The notes: a model not told the origin generated them from the sequence alone. Numbered from the stretch's first letter, positions 6,441-12,472 are shown. The stretch: 12,472 bases of DNA from Lachnospiraceae bacterium UBA4292 (GCA_002395865.1 DGVE01000020.1:1-12472); one strand, 5' to 3'. Program-made: numbers and translations.

Positions 6441-7177
6441 GATTTGTCCTCCAATCTTTTCTCTCTTGCAGTCTCAATACAGAAATCGTGGTTACCGCAA
6501 CATGTGCACGTAAGTTTTCTCAGAGTAGGTGTGTGCTTTGCAAATAACATTTCCTTTTTCCGCGGAACGAATATCTCATGGCACTGAGGGCAGATATATG
6601 CTACGCTCTTGATGTAGTACGCAAAAACCCAGATGCTCACGATGATATCCACGGGTATCCACAGCACAAACGGCCACCAGATACCGGTCGTTATCCACAG
6701 AACGATCGATGTCCACTGAAAAAGCGCGTTCGGTATTCCGACACACAGCATAACGATGTGCATACGCCTCATCTTCCTTTTATTTTCCATCCTGTGAGCT
6801 ATGTCGCCGATAGATTCTATGGAAATATCGCCGGATGTGTCGCGCAGTCCCTTACGGATGCCCTCGATAATTCCCAGCTTGTCCTTTCTCTCCTGAAGTT
6901 CCTCTGACAGAAGCTTCTCCTGCTCATCGAGCAGCGTTTTTATGACCGGTCCGGGCTTCTCCTCTGAGAGCAATTCCCCTATACTGTTGATGGATATGCC
7001 GGCATCCCTCAGAAAACAGATGATTCTCATTCGTTTAAGATCCTGCTCCGAGTACAGTCTCCTGCCGCCCTCGCTCAGTTCGCTCGGCACCAGTATGCCC
7101 CTTGTATCATAGTACTGTACCGTGCGGACCGTCACACCTGACAGCTTCGCGATCTCTCCTGTCGTGTACATCGACAT
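6437..7177 (-). CDS. Membrane-anchored MerR-family transcriptional regulator with C-terminal zinc ribbon
   Basis: The protein has 246 residues. Residues 1-75 form the MerR winged helix-turn-helix (TTGEIAKLSGVTVRTVQYYD, GGRRLYS), and residues 76-110 the dimerising coiled coil. Two hydrophobic segments follow, near 140-163 and 168-190, so the protein is probably embedded in the membrane. A zinc ribbon comes next, with CPQC (C196, C199) and CTCC (C224, C227 or C226). MerR proteins normally bind ligands in a soluble C-terminal domain; here sensing may occur at the membrane or through the metal site (inference). It leads the operon with the YxlE-like protein and the ABC transporter, and so probably controls it. 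The ATG at 7177 has a perfect AGGAGG 8 nt upstream. A dyad at 7194-7222 covers the predicted promoter. Similar MerR proteins occur widely in clostridia, to my recollection, without a known ligand. Confidence 0.9.
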   Translation of the reverse strand: MSMYTTGEIAKLSGVTVRTVQYYDTRGILVPSELSEGGRRLYSEQDLKRMRIICFLRDAGISINSIGELLSEEKPGPVIKTLLDEQEKLLSEELQERKDKLGIIEGIRKGLRDTSGDISIESIGDIAHRMENKRKMRRMHIVMLCVGIPNALFQWTSIVLWITTGIWWPFVLWIPVDIIVSIWVFAYYIKSVAYICPQCHEIFVPRKKEMLFAKHTPTLRKLTCTCCGNHDFCIETAREKRLEDKS

Positions 7178-7193
7178 AGCTTTTTCCTCCTTC

Positions 7194-7222
7194 CGCTGCG
7201 TACTTTAGCACATAACGCAGCG
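7194..7222. promoter_or_regulatory. Probable MerR operator (8-bp inverted repeat)
   Basis: CGCTGCGT (7194-7201) and ACGCAGCG (7215-7222) form a perfect 8-bp inverted repeat with a 13-bp spacer, centred on 7208 next to the predicted -10. The position fits autoregulation by the MerR protein encoded immediately downstream. Confidence 0.55.
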
Positions 7223-7232
7223 TCACAAGCAA
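7202..7232 (-). promoter_or_regulatory. Predicted promoter of the MerR-ABC operon with long spacer
   Basis: On the minus strand, TTGCTT (7227-7232) and TAAAGT (7202-7207) are 19 bp apart, the over-long spacing typical of MerR-activated promoters. An alternative -35, TTGTGA (7223-7228), would give 15 bp. Both hexamers are weak (3/6 and 4/6), as expected for an activator-dependent promoter. A start near 7195 leaves the AGGAGG at 7186-7191 intact. Confidence 0.42.
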
Positions 7233-7336
7233 TAGGTCACGCAGGGGGATTTTTTGTTTTTTTGCGAAAATTGCCCCTGACATGAAATGTAGCATAAAAC
7301 AAGCTGCACTTCAAGTCGAGAGGCATACTGTATGAT

Positions 7337-8053
7337 CTATTTCCACGGTCTTGTCTTGCCGATCCAGCCGTTTTCGTTCCAGTACTTAAAGTCGGTATAT
7401 TCGGGATCCTGCTTGCCGAGACCGGTCTGCATCATTCTTATTATATAGAACTTCGCCTTAACCGCCAGCCCCGTACGGCCCGGCTTGCTGTAATCGATGG
7501 CACGCATTTTTTCCGCGACAGCGCTCAGCTTTTTCCTGAAGGCCGCCTTCTTCTTTTCATCTATCTTGTTCCAGTCGATATCCGCCATCAGCTTGAAGCT
7601 TACGACCTTTATCGTGGTGATGCCCCACCATGACAGGCTGTCCTTTATGTCCTTCGCCGTGGATTTTCCGCCCGCTCCGAGGCACTGGGTAATGATCACG
7701 GCGCGCTTCCCGAACATCTCCTTTGCGGGGCGGTGCGGCATCCACCTGTACCCGAAATGATCCAGCATCGCCTTCATGGCGCCTGTGGTATGGAATACAT
7801 ATGCGGGAGAAGTGAACACCAGCAGATCCGCCTCCAGCAGTGACTTCTCGATCTTCTGAATATACTCCGCATCCTTGCAAAGATGCTGGTCTTTAAGGAA
7901 ACAGGCCGTACATCCCGCGCAGAAATTCGGGCAATCCTTCGGGAGATAATACTCCGTGATATCCGCTTCATCCCTGAAGCGTTCCAGAAATATTTCCTTC
8001 ATCCTGTATGTAACACCATGTTTTTCGGTTCCGTTGATAACCGTTATCTTCAT
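7337..8053 (-). CDS. Flavodoxin-fold NAD(P)H-dependent oxidoreductase, iron-sulfur flavoprotein-like
   Basis: This is an FMN reductase of the NADPH-dependent FMN reductase/Isf superfamily. VINGTEKHGVTYRM (5-18) is the FMN phosphate-binding loop, TSPAYVFHTTGAMKAMLDHF (81-100) is the conserved flavin-contacting stretch, and C45, C48, C51 and C59 form a CX2CX2CX7C cluster like the compact cysteine motif of iron-sulfur flavoproteins. It probably passes electrons between NAD(P)H, FMN and possibly a [4Fe-4S] cluster to quinones or electrophiles. I chose the ATG at 8053 (238 residues) because AGGAAGG lies 8 nt before it and the fold begins at once with MKITVING; the ATG at 8074 would overlap the tetR stop but has no ribosome binding site. 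It follows tetR by 17 bp and is probably its regulated partner. The physiological substrate is unknown. Confidence 0.87.
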   Translation of the reverse strand: MKITVINGTEKHGVTYRMKEIFLERFRDEADITEYYLPKDCPNFCAGCTACFLKDQHLCKDAEYIQKIEKSLLEADLLVFTSPAYVFHTTGAMKAMLDHFGYRWMPHRPAKEMFGKRAVIITQCLGAGGKSTAKDIKDSLSWWGITTIKVVSFKLMADIDWNKIDEKKKAAFRKKLSAVAEKMRAIDYSKPGRTGLAVKAKFYIIRMMQTGLGKQDPEYTDFKYWNENGWIGKTRPWK

Positions 8054-8061
8054 AGTTGTGA

Positions 8062-8068
8062 CCTTCCT
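8062..8068 (-). promoter_or_regulatory. Ribosome binding site deciding the oxidoreductase start
   Basis: AGGAAGG on the minus strand, 8 nt before the ATG at 8053. It lies downstream of the alternative ATG at 8074 and so supports the shorter protein. Confidence 0.6.
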
Positions 8069-8070
8069 CA

Positions 8071-8691
8071 TCATTTTTTATCTGCCGAATATAGTCTGTT
8101 GAACTGTCGTATATGCGCTTCCAGTGTTTTTATCGCCTCCGCCTCACGCTCCGGCTCCCTGTCACATATGGTCATCAGCATGTAGATGGGCGCGTAAAAA
8201 TGCAGTGTCATAATATCCACATTATCCGTCTTTAAAACTCCCGATGTGACCATAAGCCCGAAGAGCATCCCCTGATACGTAAGCGGATCGTCCACATACT
8301 GCTTCATATAAACATCCGCAAGCTTCCTGTCGTGAAACTGCTCGATGGTCAGCATCTTGCGAAACCGCCTTGTGTAGTCATCGTGCAGGAAATACATAAA
8401 CAGACCGCTGCCGATAGCTATAAGCTGTTCCTCCGAAATGTGCTTATAGACCTCCGCATCCGCAGAAGCGTCCGCTCCGTTGATATTTAAGGCGCCCGCC
8501 TCCTCCAAAAATCTTCTGTTCATCTCCTCGATGATCGCGTCGAATATTGCCTGCTTGCTTTTATAATGCTTGTAAATGGACGGCGCCTTGATACCTACCC
8601 TCTCGGCTATATCCGCCACAAAAACATTTGCATAGCCCCTCTCTGAGAACAGCGTCAGCGCTTCATCCACTATTTTTTTCTTTGTATCCAT
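8071..8691 (-). CDS. TetR/AcrR-family transcriptional regulator
   Basis: This is a repressor of 206 residues. The N-terminal domain (1-50) has the TetR pattern IVDEALTLFSERGY, then VADIAERVGIKAPSIYKHYKSKQAIF (25-50), the helix-turn-helix with the typical recognition helix APSIYKHY. The C-terminal part (about 60-200) is helical and would hold the ligand pocket and dimer interface. The ATG at 8691 is chosen because a GGGGGAA ribosome binding site lies just upstream; an in-frame ATG at 8727 lacks one and would add unrelated residues. It is the first gene of a two-gene unit with the flavodoxin-fold oxidoreductase. Its promoter is overlaid by two 16-bp palindromes with TetR-operator character, so it very likely represses itself and the oxidoreductase until an inducer, perhaps a quinone or other electrophile (inference), releases it. 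Confidence 0.92.
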   Translation of the reverse strand: MDTKKKIVDEALTLFSERGYANVFVADIAERVGIKAPSIYKHYKSKQAIFDAIIEEMNRRFLEEAGALNINGADASADAEVYKHISEEQLIAIGSGLFMYFLHDDYTRRFRKMLTIEQFHDRKLADVYMKQYVDDPLTYQGMLFGLMVTSGVLKTDNVDIMTLHFYAPIYMLMTICDREPEREAEAIKTLEAHIRQFNRLYSADKK

Positions 8692-8735
8692 TCCGTTTCC
8701 CCCTGTACTATATCCCGAAATGATCATATTATGCA

Positions 8736-8751
8736 GCTAATTCCAATTAGC
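8736..8751. promoter_or_regulatory. TetR operator O1 (perfect palindrome)
   Basis: GCTAATTCCAATTAGC is a perfect dyad with 7-bp arms around CC. It lies immediately downstream of the -10 hexamer of the tetR promoter, over the predicted start site. Confidence 0.75.
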
Positions 8752-8754
8752 CGT

Positions 8755-8783
8755 ATTATAAGCTAATTTGGATTAGCTGTCAA
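8755..8783 (-). promoter_or_regulatory. Perfect-consensus sigma-A promoter of the tetR-oxidoreductase unit
   Basis: On the minus strand, TTGACA (8778-8783), exactly 17 bp, and TATAAT (8755-8760) match the sigma-A consensus at 12 of 12 positions. The predicted start is near 8748, about 57 nt before the tetR ATG. The TGA within TTGACA is also the stop codon of the upstream tfoX-like gene. Confidence 0.85.
8762..8777. promoter_or_regulatory. TetR operator O2 (palindrome filling the promoter spacer)
   Basis: GCTAATTTGGATTAGC has 6-bp arms around TTGG and fills 16 of the 17 bp between the -35 and -10 hexamers. It is nearly identical in inverted sense to O1; the centres are 26 bp apart. Repressor bound here would exclude RNA polymerase. 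Confidence 0.75.
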
Positions 8784-9037
8784 GTCCCAAAATAAAAAAC
8801 CGGCAGAATTATCTCCTTTGCGTCCTCGTAGGGATGCTCCATCGCTGCGTCCGGCATCAGCTTCACAGCCGCAGAAACAGGCTTTACCAGAAGTCTGTCG
8901 TCATAGATACCACCGAAAACCTTGCCTCGATAATAAAGGACATATTCACCCATCATCGCCCGAAAGCTTACTTCATCGAGCCCCGAAAGCTGCTCCAATA
9001 CATAGTCCAGATACTCTTTGGTAGATGCCATTGCCAT
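8780..9037 (-). CDS. TfoX N-terminal-domain protein, C-terminally shortened
   Basis: This protein of 85 residues matches the TfoX/Sxy N-terminal domain: ASTKEYLDYVLEQLSGLDEVSFRAMMGEY (4-32) spans the family's opening helix and R-x-MMGEY signature, and GGIYDDRLLVKPV (42-54) is the central beta-strand region. Homologues of this size class usually continue after the KEIIL segment (74-78) with about 20-25 more residues forming a last helix; here the reading continues as PVFYFGT and stops inside the -35 box of the tetR promoter. I infer a C-terminal truncation, possibly by a deletion or insertion junction near 8790-8810. The ATG at 9037 is preceded by AGGAAGG at 7 nt. The gene starts 19 bp after rlmD and is probably co-transcribed with it. 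The function of single-domain TfoX-N proteins in Firmicutes is unclear, and the shortened product may be non-functional. Confidence 0.78.
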   Translation of the reverse strand: MAMASTKEYLDYVLEQLSGLDEVSFRAMMGEYVLYYRGKVFGGIYDDRLLVKPVSAAVKLMPDAAMEHPYEDAKEIILPVFYFGT

Positions 9038-9056
9038 TTTATACCCTTCCTGTAGA

Positions 9057-10460
9057 TCAGATGCCGCCCTCAGGCTCCTTCCAAAACCCGCCCTTATAAC
9101 ATTTCGTGAGCAGACAGCAACATTCGACCCCCGGCGTCTGAGGGAACATGTCCACACAGGCGATACGGCTTATGCGGTAGCCCGCGGCATAGAATGAAGG
9201 CAGGTCGCGCGCAAAGGATGACGGCTTGCAGGATATATAGATGACCTTCTGCGCGCCGTAGTCTATGAGCTTCGGCAGTGCCTTGGGATGTATGCCGTCG
9301 CGGGGAGGGTCGAGTATAAGAACGTCCGGTCTCTCAGGCATGGTATCTATGACCTTCAGAACGTCCCCTGCTATGAACACGCAGTTGTCTATCGCATTTC
9401 TCGCGGCGTTTTCGCGGGCGGCGATGACCGCCTCTTCCACTATCTCCACACCGATACATTTCTCGCACACAGCGGATACTATCTGTGCAATGGTTCCTGT
9501 ACCGCTGTAGAGATCGTACACGATGTGTTTCCTCTCTCCGCCCAGAAAGTCCCTGACCACGCAGTAGAGCACCTCTGCACCCGCAGCATTGGTCTGGAAG
9601 AATGAGAAGGGTGTGATCTTAAATGTGAGCCCCAGAAGCTTCTCCTCTATATAGTCACGTCCGTACAGAAGCGTGGTCTTTTCCGAAACGACCACGTCCG
9701 CCGGCGAATTGTTCAGTATATGCAAAAATCCTGTCAGTTCACCGTCGTATTTCTGCGACGTGAGAACCTGAGTAAGCTCCTCCAACTTAAGATAAGCAGC
9801 AAGCTCCTCATAGCTTCTTTCACCCGATGCACTCACAAGCGCCACAAGCATCTGCCCGGTAAATGTGCTCTTCCTAACCAGAAGATGGCGCAGTATGCCC
9901 TCGTGAGCCATCTTTTTATAATAGGGGATATCCCTGCCGGCGTAGAAATCCAGTACGGTCTTCAGCACCTTTCTGACATCGCTGTCCACCAGAACGCAGC
10001 CCGTCACCGACAGCACATCGTAAGTGCTGGCGCGCTTGTGAAGGCCCAGCGTGAGCGGTCCGTCCTTCACGGCATCACCGAAGGAGAACTCCATCTTATT
10101 TCTGTACTCTACGGGTCTTGGACTCGCGTATATATTCTCCAGAGTAAATTCCTCCGGATATGCCTCGCCGATAAGCTCCTCTATCTGACGCTTCTTTATC
10201 TCAAGCTGTTTTTCATAAGGGACCGTCTGATAAGCGCAGCCGCCGCAGTCGGGAAAATGCTCACACATCGGATCGGTCTCATAATCCGCTCTCTCCACTA
10301 TCTCCGTGAGATTGCCTCCGTTCCTTTTCACACGAGCCCTCACCCTCTGGCCGGGAAGAGCTCCCTTTACACTTATTCTTTCACCTTCCACGACCATGCT
10401 TCCCTTGTTCGGAAAGCTGTAGCGGTCGATCACGCCTTCCACTATCTCACCCTTTTTCAT
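9057..10460 (-). CDS. rlmD: 23S rRNA (uracil-C5)-methyltransferase, RlmD/RumA family
   Basis: The enzyme methylates C5 of a uridine in 23S rRNA (U1939 in E. coli; the Firmicute RlmCD also modifies U747) using S-adenosylmethionine. The 467 residues comprise an N-terminal TRAM RNA-binding domain (1-57), a [4Fe-4S] site formed by C66, C72, C75 and probably C155, the RNA-contact region with FRET-like HKRASTYDV (141-149), FQTN (288-291), the SAM-binding YDLYSGTGT (315-323), DPPRDG (384-389), the catalytic nucleophile C411 in YISCKPSS, and E446 in TPGVE as the likely general base. All catalytic elements are intact. The ATG at 10460 has GAGGT 5 nt before it. It has its own predicted promoter just downstream of the terminator of the preceding unit. 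RlmD, RlmCD and TrmA-type paralogues cannot be fully told apart by eye. Confidence 0.92.
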   Translation of the reverse strand: MKKGEIVEGVIDRYSFPNKGSMVVEGERISVKGALPGQRVRARVKRNGGNLTEIVERADYETDPMCEHFPDCGGCAYQTVPYEKQLEIKKRQIEELIGEAYPEEFTLENIYASPRPVEYRNKMEFSFGDAVKDGPLTLGLHKRASTYDVLSVTGCVLVDSDVRKVLKTVLDFYAGRDIPYYKKMAHEGILRHLLVRKSTFTGQMLVALVSASGERSYEELAAYLKLEELTQVLTSQKYDGELTGFLHILNNSPADVVVSEKTTLLYGRDYIEEKLLGLTFKITPFSFFQTNAAGAEVLYCVVRDFLGGERKHIVYDLYSGTGTIAQIVSAVCEKCIGVEIVEEAVIAARENAARNAIDNCVFIAGDVLKVIDTMPERPDVLILDPPRDGIHPKALPKLIDYGAQKVIYISCKPSSFARDLPSFYAAGYRISRIACVDMFPQTPGVECCCLLTKCYKGGFWKEPEGGI

Positions 10461-10487
10461 ATTTACCTCAAATAATAGTTCAAAGCC

Positions 10488-10515
10488 TTTATAACCATTT
10501 ATAGTGTAGTACCAA
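10488..10515 (-). promoter_or_regulatory. rlmD: Predicted promoter of rlmD
   Basis: On the minus strand, TTGGTA (10510-10515) and TATAAA (10488-10493) are 16 bp apart. They lie between the terminator at 10521-10551 and the rlmD ATG, giving a leader of about 20 nt that still includes the GAGGT site. Confidence 0.42.
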
Positions 10516-10520
10516 ATACG

Positions 10521-10551
10521 AAAAAAGGACCTTTCATACCCTGAAAGGCCC
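10521..10551 (-). terminator. Intrinsic terminator after the acidic membrane protein gene
   Basis: On the minus strand, GGGCCTTTCA (10551-10542), a 5-nt loop GGGTA and TGAAAGGTCC (10536-10527) form a 10-bp stem with one G-U pair. TTTTTT (10526-10521) follows directly. It is a textbook rho-independent terminator, 20 bp after the stop of the acidic protein gene. Confidence 0.9.
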
Positions 10552-10571
10552 CATCAGACATTTTCGAATAA

Positions 10572-10805
10572 TTACTCTTCCTCTTTCTCAGACTCCTCGG
10601 ACTTCTCAGCCGCGTCCTCTGCGGGCTTAACTTCCTCGTCCTCGTCCTCGAAGAAATCGTCATCGAAATCCTCATCAAAATCATCATCCATGTCATCGAG
10701 ATAATCGGGTGTCATGAACTTATACACAGCAAATGCGATACCTGCTACGGCTGCAACAGCGCCGATAATGATAAGGATAGTCTTTAATGTACTGTTCTTT
10801 TTCAT
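10572..10805 (-). CDS. Small single-pass membrane protein with a highly acidic C-terminal tail
   Basis: I do not recognise a named family. The 77 residues have a basic N-terminus (MKKNSTLK), one transmembrane helix at about 8-29, and a tail from residue 34 in which 27 of 44 residues are Asp or Glu, first as D/F repeats (DDDFDEDFDDDFFEDEDEE) and then as A/E/K/S-rich sequence. Topology is likely N-in with the acidic tail outside if the helix acts as a signal anchor, but the positive-inside rule is met only by the short N-terminus. The ATG at 10805 has AGGAGGG about 7 nt before it; longer reading from 10850 lacks such a site. An extended -10 promoter and a strong terminator bracket it, so it is probably expressed as its own short mRNA or with pcrA. 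The tail could bind cations or basic proteins (inference). Confidence 0.75.
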   Translation of the reverse strand: MKKNSTLKTILIIIGAVAAVAGIAFAVYKFMTPDYLDDMDDDFDEDFDDDFFEDEDEEVKPAEDAAEKSEESEKEEE

Positions 10806-10838
10806 TCCAAAACCCTCCTGTCGGAAACTAGTAAGTAA

Positions 10839-10847
10839 ATGATAGCA
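10839..10847 (-). promoter_or_regulatory. Possible extended -10 promoter of the acidic membrane protein gene
   Basis: TGCTATCAT on the minus strand fits the extended -10 form TGnTATAAT with one mismatch. The start near 10832 is about 27 nt before the ATG. No good -35 hexamer is visible, only an A/T-rich stretch. Confidence 0.38.
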
Positions 10848-10892
10848 CACTTTTTCAAAAAATAATAGTCCTAAATGAAAAAAATGTTATTT

Positions 10893-12472
10893 TTATATCT
10901 TTTTGAGTTTCGCGAAGCCTGCCATCATCTTTTTGGTGTCGCCGCTGTCGAAATCCACGGTCACCACGTAGTCCTTCGGCCCCTTCTCGATGGTGCGCAC
11001 CACTCCCTCGCCGAAGGTCTTGTGCTCCACGCGGTCCCCCGTCGTATAGTCTATGGAGAACGCCTGATTGCCCAGAAGCGCGGATACATCCTTGCCGTAA
11101 CCCGGGTTAGTCCCTGCTATCGAGCTTGCGGGCTTTTTATCCTGCGAGCCGTACGAGGAACGTGTCGTAAATGAATTGTCCTTAAAGGATCTTCCTCCGT
11201 ATGACGTATATCCCGAAGAGCCGCTTAATGATGAGCCGTAAGAACCGCTGCCGTAGCCGGCCGATGTGCTTCGTCCGTAGGAACCTGACGGTGCGTCCTT
11301 TAAGAACTTCACCATTCCGTCGGGTATCTCCTTTACGAATCTGGACATGTCGTGGAAGAAGATATCGCCATGCATCATGCGCTGCCTTGCGGCGGAGAGC
11401 TTCAGTGTATCCTTCGCTCTGGTAAAGCCCACATAGGCCAGTCTTCTCTCCTCCTCTATGCCCTCGGCGCTCTCGCTCACACTCATCATCGACGGGAAGA
11501 GATCCTCCTCAAGACCGCACAGGTACACTCTGTTGAATTCGAGGCCTTTGGCGCCGTGAAGCGTCATGAGCAGCACCCTGTTTTCGCCCTCCTCAACGCT
11601 GTCTATATCGGCCACGAGCGCGATCTCCTCCAGAAACTCCGAAAGGCTTCCCTCTCTGCCCTCGTCCTCGCAGGCCATTATGAACTCGGCTGCCTTGTTG
11701 CGAAGCTCCTCGAGGTTCTCCTTCTTCGTCTGAGCCACATCATCATCGAGCTTGTCAAGCTCATCCTCGTAGTTTATGTCCTTTATTATCTCCTCTATGA
11801 GCTTATCTACGGTCATCTCCTGCGACTTGGCGCGAAGGACCCTGATGCAGTTCACGAAGCCGTCTATCTTCTGCTTTGACCTGCCCACATCCGGTATCAG
11901 GTCGCTGCTCGCGAATGCGTCATAGAGCGATATGCCTTTCTCCTGCGCATACGCAGCGACTCTTCCGACCGTTGTGTCTCCTATGCCGCGCCTGGGCACA
12001 TTTACTATCCTGGCCACGGCGATGTCGTCACGGCCGTTCTCTATGGTCTTTAAATAAGCCAGAATGTCCTTTACTTCGGCTCTCTGGTAGAAGTTTACAC
12101 CGCCCACTATCCTGTAGGGTATATTTTTGTACAGGCAATACTCTTCAAACGCGCGTGACTGCGCATTCGTTCGGTAGAGCACGGCGCACTCATTGTACTC
12201 GCCGCCCTCCTTTACGAAGTCGTCTATGTCATTTACGACGCCCTGCGCCTCCGCCTTGCCGTCCTGATAGAGCCTGAAGGTGACCGGATCGCCCGCAGGC
12301 CTGTCGGACCAGAGCCTCTTGGCCTTTCGTCCCCTGTTGTTTGCGATGACTGCGTTGGCCACATTTAGGATATTCGGTGTGGAGCGGTAGTTCTGCTCAA
12401 GCTTTACAACCACGGCGTTTTTAAAATACCTCTCAAAATCGAGTATATTGGAGATATCCGCGCCCCTGAACT
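10893..12472 (-). CDS. pcrA: ATP-dependent DNA helicase PcrA/UvrD, C-terminal part
   Basis: PcrA is an SF1A 3'-5' DNA helicase of repair, plasmid replication and transcription-conflict resolution. The window holds about 525 C-terminal residues; the N-terminal ATPase part with Walker A and B lies beyond the right edge. Reading continues upstream of 12413 through an FRGADISNILEFERYF segment, the end of motif III. Visible motifs are LEQNYRST (motif IV), the 2B subdomain, TLHGAKGLEF (motif V, near 11540-11575) and EERRLAYVGFTRA (motif VI, near 11415-11455). A Gly/Ser/Tyr linker (11145-11288) leads to a C-terminal Tudor-like domain beginning GDRVEHKTFGEGVV, which in Gram-positive PcrA contacts RNA polymerase. 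The stop is TAA at 10893. No terminator is visible directly behind it; transcription may continue to 10521. Confidence 0.95.
   Translation of the reverse strand, partial: FRGADISNILDFERYFKNAVVVKLEQNYRSTPNILNVANAVIANNRGRKAKRLWSDRPAGDPVTFRLYQDGKAEAQGVVNDIDDFVKEGGEYNECAVLYRTNAQSRAFEEYCLYKNIPYRIVGGVNFYQRAEVKDILAYLKTIENGRDDIAVARIVNVPRRGIGDTTVGRVAAYAQEKGISLYDAFASSDLIPDVGRSKQKIDGFVNCIRVLRAKSQEMTVDKLIEEIIKDINYEDELDKLDDDVAQTKKENLEELRNKAAEFIMACEDEGREGSLSEFLEEIALVADIDSVEEGENRVLLMTLHGAKGLEFNRVYLCGLEEDLFPSMMSVSESAEGIEEERRLAYVGFTRAKDTLKLSAARQRMMHGDIFFHDMSRFVKEIPDGMVKFLKDAPSGSYGRSTSAGYGSGSYGSSLSGSSGYTSYGGRSFKDNSFTTRSSYGSQDKKPASSIAGTNPGYGKDVSALLGNQAFSIDYTTGDRVEHKTFGEGVVRTIEKGPKDYVVTVDFDSGDTKKMMAGFAKLKKI
11145..11288 (-). 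other. pcrA: Low-complexity Gly/Ser/Tyr linker coding segment in pcrA
   Basis: This segment encodes about 48 residues made mostly of G, S, Y and T in loose GSYG/SGYG units (for example SGSYGRSTSAGYGSGSYGSS), interrupted by FKDNSFTT. It joins the helicase core to the C-terminal RNA-polymerase-binding domain. Such linkers vary greatly in length and sequence among PcrA proteins and are probably disordered. Confidence 0.75.

Noticed and set aside
7250..7263. T-rich run after GGGGG upstream of the MerR gene, resembling a terminator tail
   Set aside because: No stable stem precedes it in the plus direction, and no plus-strand gene needs termination there.
7324..7334. Small palindrome CATACTGTATG after the oxidoreductase gene
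   Set aside because: The arms are 5 bp and no T-tract follows; chance occurrence is likely and no regulatory position is evident.
8054..8074. ATG at 8074 as start of the flavodoxin-fold protein, with ATGA overlap to tetR
   Set aside because: It lacks a ribosome binding site, whereas AGGAAGG fits the ATG at 8053, where the fold begins.
9720..10475. Plus-strand open frame of about 250 codons opposite rlmD
   Set aside because: The rlmD motifs are complete on the minus strand; the plus reading has no recognisable protein features.
11352..11879. Plus-strand open frame opposite pcrA
   Set aside because: Helicase motifs V and VI are read from the minus strand in the same region; the plus frame is a shadow.

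Overview
The window reads as chromosomal DNA of an anaerobic Clostridia-type Firmicute, most likely a Lachnospiraceae relative. The signs are a butyrate-type family I CoA-transferase, strong AGGAGG ribosome binding sites, sigma-A type promoters, a YxlE/YxlF/YxlG-like ABC operon, a membrane-anchored MerR with a zinc ribbon, an ANTAR regulator directly behind a glutamine-synthetase-family gene, and PcrA with a long Gly/Ser linker. No rRNA, tRNA, CRISPR array, insertion sequence or phage gene is visible. The assignment rests on gene families only.

Layout: (1) 1-298, minus: the N-terminal part of a sirtuin, running off the left edge. (2) 299-567: a divergent promoter region with one predicted promoter each way and an imperfect dyad. 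(3) 568-4552, plus: a tight four-gene cluster encoding an acyl-CoA transferase, an Mrp/NBP35-type Fe-S carrier ATPase, a glutamine-synthetase-like protein lacking most catalytic residues, and an ANTAR RNA-binding regulator whose receiver domain lacks the phospho-acceptor Asp. (4) 7177-4580, minus: a translationally coupled operon encoding a membrane MerR regulator, a PLDc_N/YxlE-like small membrane protein, an ABC ATPase and an ABC permease. It converges on the plus-strand cluster with a 27-bp gap. (5) 8691-7337, minus: a TetR regulator and a four-cysteine flavodoxin-fold oxidoreductase behind a perfect-consensus promoter overlaid by two palindromic operators. (6) 10460-8780, minus: an RlmD-type rRNA methyltransferase and a C-terminally shortened TfoX-N protein. 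(7) 12472-10572, minus: the C-terminal two thirds of PcrA helicase, then a small single-pass membrane protein with a very acidic tail and a clear intrinsic terminator.

The most interesting unit is the pseudo-glutamine synthetase plus pseudo-receiver ANTAR pair. Both have kept their fold signatures while losing the residues for catalysis or phosphorylation. This suggests that a non-catalytic glutamine-synthetase-like protein may act as the signal input for an RNA-binding antiterminator; that link is inference. The second interesting unit is the TetR control region, where operator, promoter and the truncated 3' end of tfoX coincide, which looks like an insertion or deletion junction.
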